From: Cannabis sativa
Taxonomy: Eukaryota; Streptophyta; Magnoliopsida; Rosales; Cannabaceae
Direction of reading: 5' to 3'
Assembly (NCBI RefSeq): GCF_029168945.1
Contig: NC_083604.1
Location: 74,044,211 to 74,108,210 of the forward strand
Length of the DNA: 64,000 nucleotides
In this document: positions 32,595 to 44,540 of the stretch, piece by piece
Position numbering within the stretch: position 1 is the first letter of the stretch
Layout of the letters: every line of letters starts with the position of its first letter
Notes under the pieces: model-generated
The model's database searches: none
Told to the model about the DNA's origin: nothing
Seen by the model: only the letters and a program-made list of their open reading frames with translations
Made by a program: the position numbers and the translations under genes

Positions 32595-33310
32595 GTGGAG
32601 TACCCGCTATGCCCAACATGTGGTCGTAAGCATCCGGGAGAATGTCGACTGAAAGGCAAGACTTGTTACAAGTGTGGGCAACCAGGCCACTATAAGAAGG
32701 ACTGTCCACAAAAAGGTGATCAACTCAAGGATGACAAACTTGTCCCAGCTCGAGTATTTGCACTAACCAGAGGGGAGGCTGAGACTAGTAACACTGTGGT
32801 TGCAGGTCAGATTTCTATCTCTGGAAAACTATGTACTGTTTTATTTGATTCTGGAGCTACGCACTCATTTATTGCTTTAAAGATGATAGATAAGTTAGAA
32901 CTACCGTATGTAAACTTTAGTTATAAGTTCATGACGGAGTTGCCCTCGGGCGAGGTTATGATATCATCTAGAGGAGTGCGGGATGCGCCAATAAGGATTG
33001 CAGACAAGGAACTTAGTGGAGATCTGATAGAGCTGGAGATGAGGGATTACGATCTTATCTTGGGTATGGATTGGCTATCACGACATGGAGCAACAATAGA
33101 CTGCCGAAAGAGGACAGTGACTTTCACCCCTGAATCTGGAGAGGCATTCATATTTGAAGGAATCAAAGTCAAGTCAAGCTTACCGCTAGTTACAGCCCTG
33201 AAGGCACAAAAGATGATACGTGCGGGATGTCAAGCATACTTGGCCAGCATAGTAGACAAGTCCAGAGAAATCACCCTCAAGCCAGAGAATGTCCACATAG
33301 TATGTGAATT
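32595..33310 (+). CDS. Gypsy zinc knuckle and aspartic protease
   Basis: CYKCGQPGHYKKDC is a CX2CX4HX4C nucleic-acid-binding knuckle. VLFDSGATHSFIALKMIDKL is the aspartic protease active site (DSGA), and [19 protein letters not shown] the downstream protease signature. Coding similarity ends at VHIVCEF (about 33310), where foreign sequence from the TRIM LTR begins; the open frame runs on to a TAA at 33368, but its last residues are TRIM-derived. Confidence 0.88.
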
Positions 33311-33314
33311 CCAA

Positions 33315-33399
33315 GAAGCAGCCAGAGTGGCGTACTCGTGTATAAGAGCCATTAGTCCGTGGGTGTAAGGGCCCAATGGAGGCTTGAAGCGGGGAAGTT
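33315..33399 (+). mobile_element. TRIM LTR fragment embedded in Gypsy pol
   Basis: About 85 bp, from GAAGCAGCCAGAGTG through CGTACTCGTGTATAAGAGCC to GGAGGCTTGAAGCGGGGA, closely match the 3' portion of the TRIM LTR as read from its minus strand at 4114-4215. The fragment sits between gag-pro sequence ending VCEF and the conserved [12 protein letters not shown] segment at about 33397. It lacks both LTR ends and any target-site duplication. The right junction shares GTT with both parents. It breaks the pol frame. Confidence 0.8.
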
Positions 33400-35721
33400 T
33401 TTCCGGAAGACCTACCAGGGCTACCCCCAGATAGAGAGATAGAATTTGTGATTGAGTTAGCGCCAGGCACAGCACCAATCTCGAGGGCTCCATACCGCAT
33501 GGCTCCCAATGAATTGAAGGAATTGAAGGCTCAACTACAAGATCTTTTAGACAAGGGATTCATTAGACCAAGTTACTCACCTTGGGGTGCGCCAGTGTTG
33601 TTCGTCAAGAAGAAGGACGGTAGTATGCGGATGTGTATAGACTATCGAGAGCTGAACAAAGTGACTATAAAGAACAAGTATCCCTTGCCTCGCATCGATG
33701 ATTTGTTTGATCAGTTACAAGGGGCGATCGTCTTTTCAAAGATCGACTTGAGATCTGGGTACCACCAATTGAAAGTCCGAGAGGAAGATATAGCAAAGAC
33801 GGCATTTCGAACACGGTATGGGCATTATGAATTTCTAGTGATGTCATTTGGGTTAACCAATGCCCCAAAGAAATTCTTCATGGATTTAATGAATAGAGTA
33901 TTCAAGGAATATCTTGACAAGTTTGTGGTGGTATTCATTGATGACATACTCATTTATTCAAGGACAATGGAAGAGCATGAGGAGCACTTAAGGCTAACTC
34001 TAAGTAGACTCAAAGAGCACCAATTGTACGCCAAATTCAAAAAGTGTGAGTTCTGGTTGGAGAAAGTGGCGTTTCTAGGCCATATAGTGTCCAAAGATGG
34101 GGTAGAGGTGGACCCTGCGAAAATTGAAGCAGTGAAGAGCTGGCCAAAACCAAAAACCGCAAGTGAGGTTCGGAGTTTTCTCGGACTAGCTGGATATTAT
34201 AGGAGATTCGTTGAAGGGTTCTCAAAAATAGCCACACCATTGACGAATTTGACTCGAAAGCAACAAAAATTTGCATGGACAGATAAATGTGAGGAAAGCT
34301 TTCAGACATTGAAAGATAAACTCATAACAGCACCCGTCCTGTGTGTTCCAACTAACAAAGACAAATTTGTAGTATATTGCGACGCATCAAAGCAAGGGCT
34401 CGGCTGTGTGTTGATGCAGAATGAGAAGGTGGTAGCCTATGCCTCTAGGCAGCTAAAGGAGTATGAGACAAGGTACCCAACTCATGACTTAGAGTTGGCA
34501 GCAGTGGTCTTTGCATTGAAAATCTGGAGGCACTACCTCTATGGAGAGAAGTGTGAAATATACACAGATCACAAAAGCCTAAAATACTTCTTTACGCAGA
34601 AAGAGCTCAACATGAGACAGAGGCGGTGGTTGGAACTGGTAAAAGATTACGATTGTGAGATACTGTACCATCCTGGAAAGGCTAATGTAGTGGCGGATGC
34701 ACTTAGCAGACGCAACTATGCAAGCTTATCAATGTTAAGGGCATTAAAAGTGCCGTTGCAACAGGAAATCGAGAGATCTGGAATAGAGTTAGTAACAGGA
34801 AAGCTAGCTAACCTCACAATTGAATCAAATTTATTAGAGAATATCAAAGAAGAACAAGCCCAAGATGAGTTTTTAATCAAGAAGCGGGTCGAACTACAAA
34901 ATGGGAAAGCTGGGGACTTCTCAGTTAATGAAGAGGGTATTCTACTATACAAGACAAGGGTGTGTGTACCTAAGAAAGCGGAGTTGCAATCAAAAATCTT
35001 ACAAGAGGCGCACACTACACCCTATTCTTTACACCCAGGATCAACCAAAATGTACAATGATCTGAAAGGTAGGTATTGGTGGCCGGGAATGAAAAATGAT
35101 ATAGCAGAATTTGTAGCGAAATGTCTTACCTGCCAGCAAGTTAAGGCCGAACACCAGAGACCTGCAGCGCTGTTGCAATCTCTTGATATTCCTGAGTGGA
35201 AATGGGAAGATATTGCTATGGATTTTGTGACAGGGTTACCGAAGAACAGCAAACAACAGGATTCCATCTGGGTGATTATCGACAGACTCACTAAATCAGC
35301 ACATTTTCTGCCTGTGCGCACTAATTACAATGCAGAGCAATATGCTGAACTGTATGTAAAAGAAATTGTAAGGCTACACGGAGTCCCAAAGACCATTGTA
35401 TCTGATAGAGGTTCAGTTTTTACTTCTAAGTTTTGGGAAAGTGTGCAAAGTGCTTTGGGCACAAAACTGAAGTTGAGTACAGCATTCCATCCTCAAACTG
35501 ATGGACAATCGGAACGAACTATTCAAATACTAGAAGACATGCTACGAGCTTGTGCGTTGGATTTCCCAAGTAACTGGAGCAACTATTTGCCACTAATGGA
35601 GTTCTCGTACAACAATAGCTATCAATCTACAATAGGGATGGCACCCTATGAAATGTTGTATGGGAGGAAGTGTCGATCACCCTTTACCTTTGGGATGAGG
35701 TTGGCGAAAAGCGATACTTAG
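33397..35721 (+). CDS. Gypsy reverse transcriptase, RNase H and integrase
   Basis: Conserved coding resumes at about 33397; the frame from the first internal Met at 33448 codes 757 residues. RT motifs: [34 protein letters not shown], and the catalytic FIDDILIY near 33935. RNase [45 protein letters not shown]. Integrase: [20 protein letters not shown] with CLTCQQVK zinc binding, then the acidic triad in [17 protein letters not shown] and DGQSERTIQ. An unusual KKFF replaces the common PAAF just after GLTNAP. The frame is lost near 35695, at the position where integrase normally continues. Confidence 0.92.
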   Translation, partial: VFPEDLPGLPPDREIEFVIELAPGTAPISRAPYRMAPNELKELKAQLQDLLDKGFIRPSYSPWGAPVLFVKKKDGSMRMCIDYRELNKVTIKNKYPLPRIDDLFDQLQGAIVFSKIDLRSGYHQLKVREEDIAKTAFRTRYGHYEFLVMSFGLTNAPKKFFMDLMNRVFKEYLDKFVVVFIDDILIYSRTMEEHEEHLRLTLSRLKEHQLYAKFKKCEFWLEKVAFLGHIVSKDGVEVDPAKIEAVKSWPKPKTASEVRSFLGLAGYYRRFVEGFSKIATPLTNLTRKQQKFAWTDKCEESFQTLKDKLITAPVLCVPTNKDKFVVYCDASKQGLGCVLMQNEKVVAYASRQLKEYETRYPTHDLELAAVVFALKIWRHYLYGEKCEIYTDHKSLKYFFTQKELNMRQRRWLELVKDYDCEILYHPGKANVVADALSRRNYASLSMLRALKVPLQQEIERSGIELVTGKLANLTIESNLLENIKEEQAQDEFLIKKRVELQNGKAGDFSVNEEGILLYKTRVCVPKKAELQSKILQEAHTTPYSLHPGSTKMYNDLKGRYWWPGMKNDIAEFVAKCLTCQQVKAEHQRPAALLQSLDIPEWKWEDIAMDFVTGLPKNSKQQDSIWVIIDRLTKSAHFLPVRTNYNAEQYAELYVKEIVRLHGVPKTIVSDRGSVFTSKFWESVQSALGTKLKLSTAFHPQTDGQSERTIQILEDMLRACALDFPSNWSNYLPLMEFSYNNSYQSTIGMAPYEMLYGRKCRSPFTFGMRLAKSDT

Positions 35722-36305
35722 GCCCAGACCTAGTAAGAGAGGCCACTGAAGCGGTAGAAAAGATTCGAAATAGAATGGTAACTGCACAAAGCCGCTAGAA
35801 AAGTTATGCCGACGCAAAGAGACGGAATGTGGAATTTGCAGTGGGTGATAAAGTGTTCCTTTGAGTGTCACCTATGAAAGGGGTTATGCGTTTTGGAAAG
35901 CGAGGAAAGCTAAGTCCAAGATTTATAGGTCCTTTTGAGATATTGGACAGAGTGGGACAGGTAGCTTATCGACTGGCATTGCCACCAGTATTAGCTGAGA
36001 CGCATAATGTGTTCCATATTTCTATGCTACGAAAATACGTGTCGGATCCATCACACGTGCTGAACTATGAAAGAATGGAGCTAAAGCAGGACTTGAGTTA
36101 TGAAGTGCGACCAGTTCGCATTATAGAGAGAGGAACGAAGGAGTTAAGGTCCAAAAGTATTCCTCTAGTAAAAGTTCTGTGGAGCAACCGTTCAGAAAGG
36201 GAGGCAACGTGGGAAATGGAGGGAGACATGAAAGAACAGTACCCCGAACTTTTTGGTAAGTCTAATTTCGAGGACGAAATTTCCTTTAAGGAGGGTAGAA
36301 TGTAA
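35722..36305 (+). CDS. Gypsy integrase C-terminus and chromodomain (broken)
   Basis: 35722-35864 is the shifted continuation with two in-frame stops: TAG at about 35799 (a Gln codon in relatives) and TGA at about 35862. From about 35865 the frame is open: MKGVMRFGKRGKLSPRFIGP is the integrase C-terminal module, NVFHISMLRKY follows, and RPVRIIERGTKELR to REATWEMEGDMKEQYPELF is a group-typical chromodomain that would direct integration to marked chromatin. Stop at 36303-36305, within a few bases of the 3' LTR. Confidence 0.88.
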
Positions 36306-36366
36306 TATCCAGTTTATATACATATATTGGTATTTGGTATATTAAGTGTGATACAATTAAATTATT

Positions 36367-36444
<78 letters not shown>

Positions 36445-38489
36445 GTTGTTGTTGTTGTTGTTGTGCGTGTGTGATTAGAAAAAAATGATATATATATATT
36501 AAATAGTGAGATAAATAAATAGTGAAGCATTAGATTAGTTAGTTAGTTTAAAATTTAAAATTTAAATTTAAATCGGCATAATTTTATCTGATTAGTTAGA
36601 TATTTATTTTTAAATTTAAACCTATTATACGATATGTTATATATGTATATACTCTATAACCCTAGCAGCCAGATAGTATCGTATTCCCTTATTCTCACCA
36701 TCTCTCAATTTCTTTTTTTTATTCTCTCTATTGAACCAAATCAATTGTTTTAATCTTAAGAGCTTCGGGGTTAGCAATCAACCGATCATCGTTCCGTGTC
36801 TTCGAAATCTTCAGGTAAAATTCGTACTTGTTTTTATTTTCGTTTTCAGAGAAATAGGCTTTCATAAAACTATCATATCTCTCTCCCCATAGGTCCGTTT
36901 TCAGTGATCTAGGTACCGTTTTAAAGATAATTTAATGATCTATATTTTCTATGAAGAAACTCTTTCCTAATTCTGAGTATTTCGATGTCAAAAATTCATA
37001 TTTTATACTGACTTTCGAATTACAGTTTTTTTTTAAATTTCTTTTCAATATTGCCTTAGTAAAAGTGTCATATCTCTCTCGATATCTATTATTTTCAAGC
37101 GATTCTTGTACTGTTAGAAAGATAATTCAATAATCCATATTTTATTTGAAGAAACCTTTCCCTAGTTCGGAGTTCTTACCAGTCAAAAGTTAGGATCTTT
37201 ACTCGGTTATGGTATTTCGTTTTAAGTTTCGTTTCAGAAAAAGTGTCTTCAGTAAAAATTTAATATCTCTCTCAATTTTGATCCATTTTAAAAGATCTTT
37301 ATCTCGTTTTAAAGCTTAGAAAAATAGCTACATTTTTTATGAAGAAAGTGTTGTCTAAATCGGGGTGTAACTATTTTTAAAACTTTTATTTTTAGGCTGT
37401 ATTCAGAAATCGGCATGATCCAGGATTTTAAAGAAACTGTTTTGAGAAAACATGCATAACTCCTAGGTTATAGCTCCGATTTTGGTGATCTTTATACCGT
37501 TAGAAAGGTCTTTCAATTAACTAAAAACTTTGTGAACAGTAGAACTTCTAATTCAAACGTTTTATAAGTCAAATTCTAGGCTAAACTTGCTGTACAGTAA
37601 GAATAATAAATATATTGAGTTTATCGGTGGACTAAGGGTTTCACTAATTGTTATAGGGCCTAGAAGGTATCGTAGGAGTTAATTACAGCGGAGTTGAGGT
37701 AAGGAAAAATAATTATACTTTATACTTGCTTTTTATATGGTTTGAGTACCTAGTATGACTGCTTGAATAAATTGTATTGAAACTGTGGAATGTGATAGTT
37801 TCGGTGAAATATTAGTGTTTTGTCGATGGATTGTATATGGCTATTTAATCATGTTCCAGGTACTTGAAAGTGGTTGGAAACCACACATGTATGGTGATGT
37901 GGTAAGTGAGGCAGTGTACGTAAGGGTGCACTGGTTATTGGTACTGCGTTCTGGTTAAGAACGTAAGACACTCCAGATTTGTATGGAAGCTGGAGTGTGA
38001 TTGTGAGTGTGAGTGTGTGGTATTTCAGTATTTGTGTGGCTGCCTCTATTTATACTTGTGATTAGGTTGTTGTATGTTTGATGTATATGTTTGTGCTATG
38101 ATGTGTGAATGCTGGTACATAGTATTTTGTTTTCCTTACTGGGCTTTGCAGCTCACCCCTTATTTACCCCCTATGTGCAGATAAGTAAGCCTGTAAGCTT
38201 TCGGTGACAAGTTGAGTCTGGGCAGCATGGGGTGTATCTCGTGTGATCATGTAACTGCGTGTGGTCTTGGCCATCTTCCGCTGAAAGTTTTTTTTTAATT
38301 TATTAAACTTATCGAGGTTGTTGTCGTTTAAATTTTCTATTACTTTTCCCTAAGTGGTAATACTTTATTTTCAACTGGGTACCCATGTTTTGAAAAGTGT
38401 TTTTTTTAAAAAAAAAAATAAAGGCAACATTAGTATCTTAACGCCAGTTTATTTATGGCATCTTATTTTACGTAAGTAAGGGCGTTACA
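36301..38489 (+). repeat. 3' LTR of plus-strand Gypsy
   Basis: 2189 bp, starting TGTAATATCC and ending GGGCGTTACA, complete and uninterrupted. It carries the same microsatellite and about 190-bp degenerate repeat array as the 5' LTR. The last coding bases of pol overlap its first bases. Confidence 0.93.
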
Positions 38490-39679
38490 ATGGCTCTCAT
38501 CAATATAACCAAAGCAGGCAAATAATAAGCATAACAAAAGAACATATTCCTTTTTATTTTCTAGAAAATTCGGCAGCATAACAGCTGTATTTTGAATAAA
38601 CCCAAAAATCATAACCTGCATAAATATTTGCACACAAAAATATATTTGGCACTCGGTGCCCCAGAACAGTCCAGAAAATATGCAGATTAAGTTTTCAATT
38701 TTTCAAACAATTTTGTAAATCATAAAAATTGGAATATGTCTAATGTATACAACGCATATAAAAATCAAGTCCAAAAATCAAGTTGAGTCCCTACCTCTCC
38801 CGAGTCGTTAAACTTTTTTTTTTTCCAAAAGACGATCTTAAGCTCTCAAGTCCCGAGCTCCAATTGTTTAGTCCAAACTTACATATTACTCTCACCTATA
38901 CCATCAAATGATTAAATAATTATCATCATCGCATTCTACATTCAAAACCGAGTCCAACGACATATAATATGACTATATTTAAAATTTGGGATTCCGAAAC
39001 CTCACCTAAGCGGTGCACATTAACAATCGGTGGCGGTAAAAATTGGTGTACCGGAAATGTCGCCGAAAATAGGAGTAGTACATATCAAAACGACCACCTC
39101 GACGAGTAGATCACACTCATGCCAACCGTTTGTCAAAACGGTACACGAGGTCACCGGAAAGTCGCCGGAAAGGGGCGGAGCTACAAAAATGTCACCGAAA
39201 AAAGTTGCGAACCGGGAAAAATGGTTTAGTGTAGGTTGTTCTCCTCGACGAGCTGAGTGTAGTGGTGAAAACCTCTCGTCAAACGGACGCCGGAGGTGAC
39301 CGGAAAACCCGTTCAAAGTTTGAAATCCCAAACTTTGACTTGCGATCCCGAGTCAACGGCGGCGAGAGGAGCGGCGCCGCTTGGGGGGTGAGGTCGCCGG
39401 CACTTGGGCTTTCGATTTGTCCGGCGCGTTAGGTCAGGCGGTGGCCGGAGGTGGGTCGCCGGAGTGTGGTGGTTATGGAGGTTTATGGGTTTTATTTTTT
39501 TTGGTATTTTAAAGAGAAAGAAAGAGAGAAAGATAGATAAATATATAAACAGAGAGAGAGAGAAAACGAAGTCTGTATATAATTAATTTTTTTTTTTTTA
39601 TATATACATATATATATTATTTTATTATTATTTTATATATATATAAATATATTTGACTCGGTCAAACCGAGTCTTTTCA
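38490..39679 (-). repeat. 3' LTR of minus-strand Gypsy, part 2
   Basis: The first five bases, ATGGC, are the target-site duplication of the plus-strand Gypsy. The rest is collinear with 45429-46614. It ends (plus strand) CCGAGTCTTTTCA, i.e. the minus-strand LTR starts TGAAAAGACTCGG. Confidence 0.9.
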
Positions 39680-39717
39680 TTCTCCCCCCCTTAAAGAAAT
39701 TTCGTCCCGAAATTTTT

Positions 39718-40800
39718 TTAAAGTACAACCTCAAGTTGAAAATTAAACAAATGAGGATACTTCATATACATCTCGGACTCTATCTCCCAAGTAGCTTCGT
39801 CTTCCCTGTGGTTCCTCCATAAGACCTTGACTACTGGAATCTCTCTGTTCCTTAACACTTTTAGCTCTCTCGCCAAGATTTTGACAGGTTGCTCTTCATA
39901 AGTCACATCTTCCTGAAGAGGGATTGCCTCATACTCAATAACATGTGACGGATCTGGAGTATACTTCCTCAACATAGACACATGGAACACATTATGAACA
40001 TGTCCCAACCGTCCTGGTAAGTTTAATCGATAAGCGACCTCCCCAATCCTCTCGATAACCTCAAAAGGTCCAATATACCTCGGGGCTAGCTTACCCTTCA
40101 CTCCAAATCTCGTTACGCCACGCATAGGAGTAACTTTCAAGAAGACATAATCACCAACATTAAACTCAACTTCCCGTCGATGGAGATCGGCATAGCTTTT
40201 TTGACGACTCTGAACAACCTTAAGTCTTTCTTGGATTCCCTTAATCTTTTCAGTGGTACTAGTGATAATCTGGGGTCCAATGGTGACATGCTCATCTGGT
40301 TCTGCCCAACACAATGGCGATCTGCATGGTCTCCCATATAAGGCCTCATAAGGAGCCATGCCTATACTAGCTTGGTAGCTGTTGTTGTATGTGAATTCCA
40401 CCAGTGACAAGTGTTCTCCCCAACTACCTCCAAAATCCAAAACACAAGAGCGAAGCATGTCTTCCAAAGTCTGTATGGTCCTCTCAGACTGTCCATCTGT
40501 CTGTGGATGATGGGCAGTACTCAAGTGAAGTTCAGTCCCTAAGGCTTGCTGCAAGGCCTTCCAAAACCTTGATGTAAATCGAGGATCTCTATCAGAAACA
40601 ATGCTTGAAGGCACTCCATGTAGTCGAACTATATTGTCTACATAAAGTCGAGCTAGCTTCGGTAAGCTTGTAATCCTTCTGATTGGAATAAAATGAGCAG
40701 ACTTAGTCAAACGATCAACAATAACCCAAACGGCGTCATGCTTCAAAGGTGTCAATGGCAACCCGTAACAAAGTCCATGGTAATCTTGTCCCACTTCCAT
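39718..40800 (-). CDS. minus-strand Gypsy integrase and chromodomain
   Basis: 360-residue frame holding the integrase core ([49 protein letters not shown]), the C-terminal module ([31 protein letters not shown]) and a chromodomain ([20 protein letters not shown] to [19 protein letters not shown]). It ends about 40 bp before the polypurine tract. The first residues (MEVGQDYH) are out of the ancestral frame: the join to the preceding pol segment near 40750-40800 is frame-shifted. Confidence 0.9.
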   Translation of the reverse strand: MEVGQDYHGLCYGLPLTPLKHDAVWVIVDRLTKSAHFIPIRRITSLPKLARLYVDNIVRLHGVPSSIVSDRDPRFTSRFWKALQQALGTELHLSTAHHPQTDGQSERTIQTLEDMLRSCVLDFGGSWGEHLSLVEFTYNNSYQASIGMAPYEALYGRPCRSPLCWAEPDEHVTIGPQIITSTTEKIKGIQERLKVVQSRQKSYADLHRREVEFNVGDYVFLKVTPMRGVTRFGVKGKLAPRYIGPFEVIERIGEVAYRLNLPGRLGHVHNVFHVSMLRKYTPDPSHVIEYEAIPLQEDVTYEEQPVKILARELKVLRNREIPVVKVLWRNHREDEATWEIESEMYMKYPHLFNFQLEVVL

Positions 40801-42145
40801 TCGGTATAGGCAAAGGCTGAAGTAAACACGAGGGTCTCGATGCTCGGCCTTTACTTGCCGACATACTATACAACTTAGCTACAAAGCTGGCCACATCTCT
40901 TTTCATTCCTTCCCACCAATATTGTCTCTTTAAATCTTGGTACATCTTTGTACTTCCAGGATGTACAGCGAATTTGGATCTATGGGCCTCAATCAAAATG
41001 GTCTCCCTAAGTTCAGGGATATCTGCAACAACTAGTCTTCCCATATGGTATAGGTACCCTTCACCATTAACTGTCCACCCATCTAGTTGCTCACCATCCT
41101 GGATTCGGTTCCAAATAAGTCTTAATTTCTCATCTTGCCACTGACGTTGCTTAACTTGTTGTAGTAGTACTGGTGTAGCCACTAAGTTAGAGATACAAGC
41201 TACTTCTTCCCCTTCATAGTATTGCAAGTTATAATCACCCATTGTGATTGTCCTTTTCCAGTCCTCAAGAGCCAAACATGCCAAAGTACTATGAGGCTTT
41301 CTACTTAGTGCATCAGCTACTACATTAGCTTTCCCGGGGTGATACTGCAAAGTGAAATCATAGTCTTCCATATACTCAACCCATCTTCTTTGCCTCAAGT
41401 TCAAGTCCCTTTGAGTAAAAAGATACTTCAAGCTCTTATGATCTGAGTATAACTCAAATTTTACGCCATATAAATAACATCTCCAAATTTTCAAGACAAA
41501 GATTACCGCAGCAAGTTCTAGGTCATGTGTAGGGTAATTCTTCTCATGTGGTTTCAATTGTCGAGAAGCATAGGCAACCACCTTGCCGTTTTGCATGAGG
41601 ACACCTCCTAATCCAGTACCTGAAGCATCAGTGAATACCACATATGGTTCCTCACTATTAGGAACAGTGAGAACAGGCGCCGAAGTTAATCTTTCCTTCA
41701 ATTCTCTAAAAGCTTCTTCGCAACTATCATCCCACATAAACTTTACTTCTTTTCTTGTTAACTTCGTCAAAGGCATAGCAATTCGTGAGAAATTCTCTAC
41801 AAAGCGACGGTAGTAGCCTGCCAACCCAAGAAAACTTCGAACTTCAGTGACATTCTTTGGTCTTTCCCACTTTAGAATAGAGTCTATCTTTGCAGGATCA
41901 ACGGTGATACCATCTTGAGAAATTACATGGCCCAAGAACTTGACTTCAGTCATCCAAAATTCACACTTCTCTTTCTTAGCGTATAATTGATGATCTCTCA
42001 ATGTCTGTAATACTGTTGTCAAGTGTTCAGCATGATCCTCACGTGTCTTAGAATACACCAAGATATCATCAATAAATACCACCACAAACTTATCCAAGAA
42101 AGGTCTAAAGACTCTATTCATAAGATCCATAAATGCGCAGTGCAT
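40736..42145 (-). CDS. minus-strand Gypsy RT core, RNase H and integrase N-terminus
   Basis: Contains [20 protein letters not shown], the catalytic [26 protein letters not shown], RNase H with [35 protein letters not shown] and [13 protein letters not shown], then the integrase zinc-binding region ([20 protein letters not shown]). The expected Cys residues of the zinc finger are lost where the frame degrades ([12 protein letters not shown]), so the final part is nonsense relative to relatives. Two indels separate it from the upstream RT part (42146-42186). Confidence 0.9.
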   Translation of the reverse strand: MHCAFMDLMNRVFRPFLDKFVVVFIDDILVYSKTREDHAEHLTTVLQTLRDHQLYAKKEKCEFWMTEVKFLGHVISQDGITVDPAKIDSILKWERPKNVTEVRSFLGLAGYYRRFVENFSRIAMPLTKLTRKEVKFMWDDSCEEAFRELKERLTSAPVLTVPNSEEPYVVFTDASGTGLGGVLMQNGKVVAYASRQLKPHEKNYPTHDLELAAVIFVLKIWRCYLYGVKFELYSDHKSLKYLFTQRDLNLRQRRWVEYMEDYDFTLQYHPGKANVVADALSRKPHSTLACLALEDWKRTITMGDYNLQYYEGEEVACISNLVATPVLLQQVKQRQWQDEKLRLIWNRIQDGEQLDGWTVNGEGYLYHMGRLVVADIPELRETILIEAHRSKFAVHPGSTKMYQDLKRQYWWEGMKRDVASFVAKLYSMSASKGRASRPSCLLQPLPIPNGSGTRLPWTLLRVAIDTFEA

Positions 42146-42186
42146 TCGTTAACCCAAATGGCATTACCAAAAACTCAAAGTGTCCA

Positions 42187-44382
42187 TCACCGTGTCCTGA
42201 AAGCAGTCTTAGGGATATCTTCTTCCCTAATCCTCAATTGATGGTAGCCTGACCTCAGATCAATCTTTGAAAAGAACTTTGAACCACCAAGTTGATCAAA
42301 TAGTTCATCAATCCTCGGTAAAGGATATTTGTTTTTAATTGTCATCTGATTCAACTTTCTATAGTCGACACAAAGTCGCAAAGTCCCATCAGCTTTCTTG
42401 GCAAACAAGACTGGAGCTCCCCATGGAGAAGTACTATGTCTGATGTAGCCCTTATCCATTAACTCCCCTAATTGTTTTTTCAATTCAACCAACTCTGCAG
42501 GTGCCATGCGATAAGGTGCAATAGAGACTGGTTGAGCTCCGGGAATCAAATCAATGCAAAACTCGATCTCCCTATCAGGTGGTAACCCTGGTAAATCCTC
42601 TGGAAACACATCCGGAAAACCACTAACCACTGATATCCAAGGGAACTGGTCTAAATTCCTAGACTCATCATCGATCGCAAACAGATTCCCATAACACTCT
42701 AAGTTTCTCTTTCCACCTAAACATGTCCTTAAGATAGGATTTTGTCTCACTGCACTCATGTTGGCTCGATAAACAATGAAATCACCGCTAGGGGTTAAAA
42801 GAGTCACTCTTTTACGTGAACAATCCACAATAGCTTGGTATTTAGACAACCAATCCATACCAAGAATTACATCAAATTGCCCCATAGGCAACACTAATAA
42901 GTTTCCAGACAACTTGTGTCCCTCGAACACAATACAAATTGACCTACATATGGTGGATACCTCACCATGTCCCCCCATAGGTACACTCAAATGCAATGCA
43001 GGACTAAAAGTTTCCCAACTCAAACCCAACATACTAGCAAACATCAAAGATATAAAGGAATGCGATGCACCCGTATCAAATAACACATGAGCCCAAGAGT
43101 GTGAGATAAGAACCATACCATCGACAACTCCCTGGTCAGCACCGCCCTGCACATCATCAACCCCAAGAGCGTAGGCTTGAGCGGATGACTTTGCTTTTGC
43201 CTTGCCCCTTCCCTGACTAGGGTAGCTTGTACTTGCACCAGACCCTCCACCTTGATTGTACCCTCTTTGACTCCCACTAGGAGCAGGAGTTTGGAAACCT
43301 TGTGAGTACCCCATGTTGAACCCTGAACCTTGTGGCCTGAACTGATGTTGATACTGAGACTGCTGGCCCGATTGGGGTGTGAAACCATAGGATGAAGACT
43401 GAGACTGGTTTGTCCTGGGCTGTCCATGAAAAGGAGTAGACTCTACATAGCTCCCTATGGGTCCTCCATGAGATGCTTGAAATCTTTGTTGTCGTTGCGG
43501 GCAATCTTTCTTCTTATGACCTTGTTGACCACAACTGAAACACCCGTATGGTCCACTACGAGTCTTTCCAGATGAACCACTACTAGTGCTACCCCCACTA
43601 AATTGTTGTCCTTGGGACCATTGTCCCTGATTCTTCTTGGTCATCTTTCGGTCACTTCCTCTTCCTCTGTTTGTGTTCTTCTTCTCATTCCCCTCAACAT
43701 GAGCCTCAGTTCGCAAGGCTGCTGTCACACACTCAGTCAGGTTGTTAAAGGTCAAAGGGGCTATAGGACCACGTATCGCTGGCCTCAAACGACGCATGAA
43801 CTGTTCAATCACCAAGGGTTGATCAACAACACCAGGATATGCATAAGAGGATAGCTCTACAAACTTCATGTAAAATTCATTCACAGTCATATCCCCTTGT
43901 CTTAGACCATCAAATACTCCAATAAGAGCCCTCCTGTGAGATGGACTAAAATATTGTTCCCTGAAAACTTCCTCAAATTCTCGCCAAGTCATCCCATCAG
44001 TTTCCATTGTCCTGGACAAGGTCTCCCACCAATCGGCTGCACCACCCTCTAACTTGGACACAGCGAAAGTAACTTGGTATTCCTCAGGTGTTCCTATTGT
44101 GTTGAAATTTTTCTTTATCTGCCTCAACCACCTTTCAGCTACCATGGGATCCTGTCCACCCTCAAACTCAGGCACTTGGATTCGATGAAAGATCTGAAAA
44201 TGATGACTTTGTCGAGCGGCAGGATCCATTTGTTGAGCGGGAATAGCTCTTAAGGCTTCGAGAAGGGCATTCATAGGGAATTCAGCTTGTGGAGGTTGGA
44301 CATTAGCTTGAGGGGCGTCTTCTCCAACCGTTCTCCTTGTCTTCTTTCCTTTTGGAGGCATTTTCCTAGGTCTGAGAACCAA
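42187..44382 (-). CDS. minus-strand Gypsy gag, protease and RT N-terminus
   Basis: 731 residues; a start at the internal MPPKGKK (residue 8) is equally possible. Gag: [53 protein letters not shown]. Zinc knuckle: [14 protein letters not shown], followed by a Gln/Ser/Gly-rich linker. Protease: [15 protein letters not shown] and [20 protein letters not shown] start: [53 protein letters not shown]. It ends at a TGA produced by a one-base insertion right after KTAFRTR. Gag and pol share one frame, as in many chromoviruses. Confidence 0.92.
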   Translation of the reverse strand: MVLRPRKMPPKGKKTRRTVGEDAPQANVQPPQAEFPMNALLEALRAIPAQQMDPAARQSHHFQIFHRIQVPEFEGGQDPMVAERWLRQIKKNFNTIGTPEEYQVTFAVSKLEGGAADWWETLSRTMETDGMTWREFEEVFREQYFSPSHRRALIGVFDGLRQGDMTVNEFYMKFVELSSYAYPGVVDQPLVIEQFMRRLRPAIRGPIAPLTFNNLTECVTAALRTEAHVEGNEKKNTNRGRGSDRKMTKKNQGQWSQGQQFSGGSTSSGSSGKTRSGPYGCFSCGQQGHKKKDCPQRQQRFQASHGGPIGSYVESTPFHGQPRTNQSQSSSYGFTPQSGQQSQYQHQFRPQGSGFNMGYSQGFQTPAPSGSQRGYNQGGGSGASTSYPSQGRGKAKAKSSAQAYALGVDDVQGGADQGVVDGMVLISHSWAHVLFDTGASHSFISLMFASMLGLSWETFSPALHLSVPMGGHGEVSTICRSICIVFEGHKLSGNLLVLPMGQFDVILGMDWLSKYQAIVDCSRKRVTLLTPSGDFIVYRANMSAVRQNPILRTCLGGKRNLECYGNLFAIDDESRNLDQFPWISVVSGFPDVFPEDLPGLPPDREIEFCIDLIPGAQPVSIAPYRMAPAELVELKKQLGELMDKGYIRHSTSPWGAPVLFAKKADGTLRLCVDYRKLNQMTIKNKYPLPRIDELFDQLGGSKFFSKIDLRSGYHQLRIREEDIPKTAFRTR

Positions 44383-44540
44383 AAGCTAATCAGTTAGTGA
44401 GGATTGGATGCTAATAATATAAATATGCCTTATACATATAAATACCAAGATATTTATTACTATTATTATTTAAAATAAATCTAAACTATTTGGTGACACA
44501 CTCCGAGGTAATTAAACCCGGCGCTCTGATACCATTTTTC
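44383..44540 (-). other. leader and primer-binding site of the minus-strand Gypsy
   Basis: On the minus strand TGGTATCAGAGC (44523-44534) follows the 5' LTR after a few bases, complementary to initiator tRNA-Met. The leader to the gag start is short (about 140 bp). Confidence 0.85.

Larger units (their letters stand above)
14873..38489 (+). mobile_element. third-level element: plus-strand chromodomain Gypsy retrotransposon (Tekay/Del-like)
   Basis: Bounded by a perfect 5-bp duplication ATGGC (14868-14872, 38490-38494) whose single-copy form is visible uninterrupted in the sister LTR at about 45424-45428. LTRs start TGTAATATCC and end GGGCGTTACA, about 2.19 kb each. The 5' LTR is split by the Copia insertion into 14873-16842 and 30834-31062. 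PBS at 31066-31080; polypurine tract AAGGAGGGTAGAA at 36288-36300. Gag, protease, RT, RNase H, integrase and chromodomain follow in order, with frameshifts and two stops. About 11 substitutions separate the LTRs by eye (about 0.5 percent). Confidence 0.93.

Noticed and set aside
39020..39331. About 100-codon frames on both strands, repeated at 45954-46265
   Set aside because: They are within the two LTRs of the minus-strand Gypsy and are duplicated only because the LTRs are.
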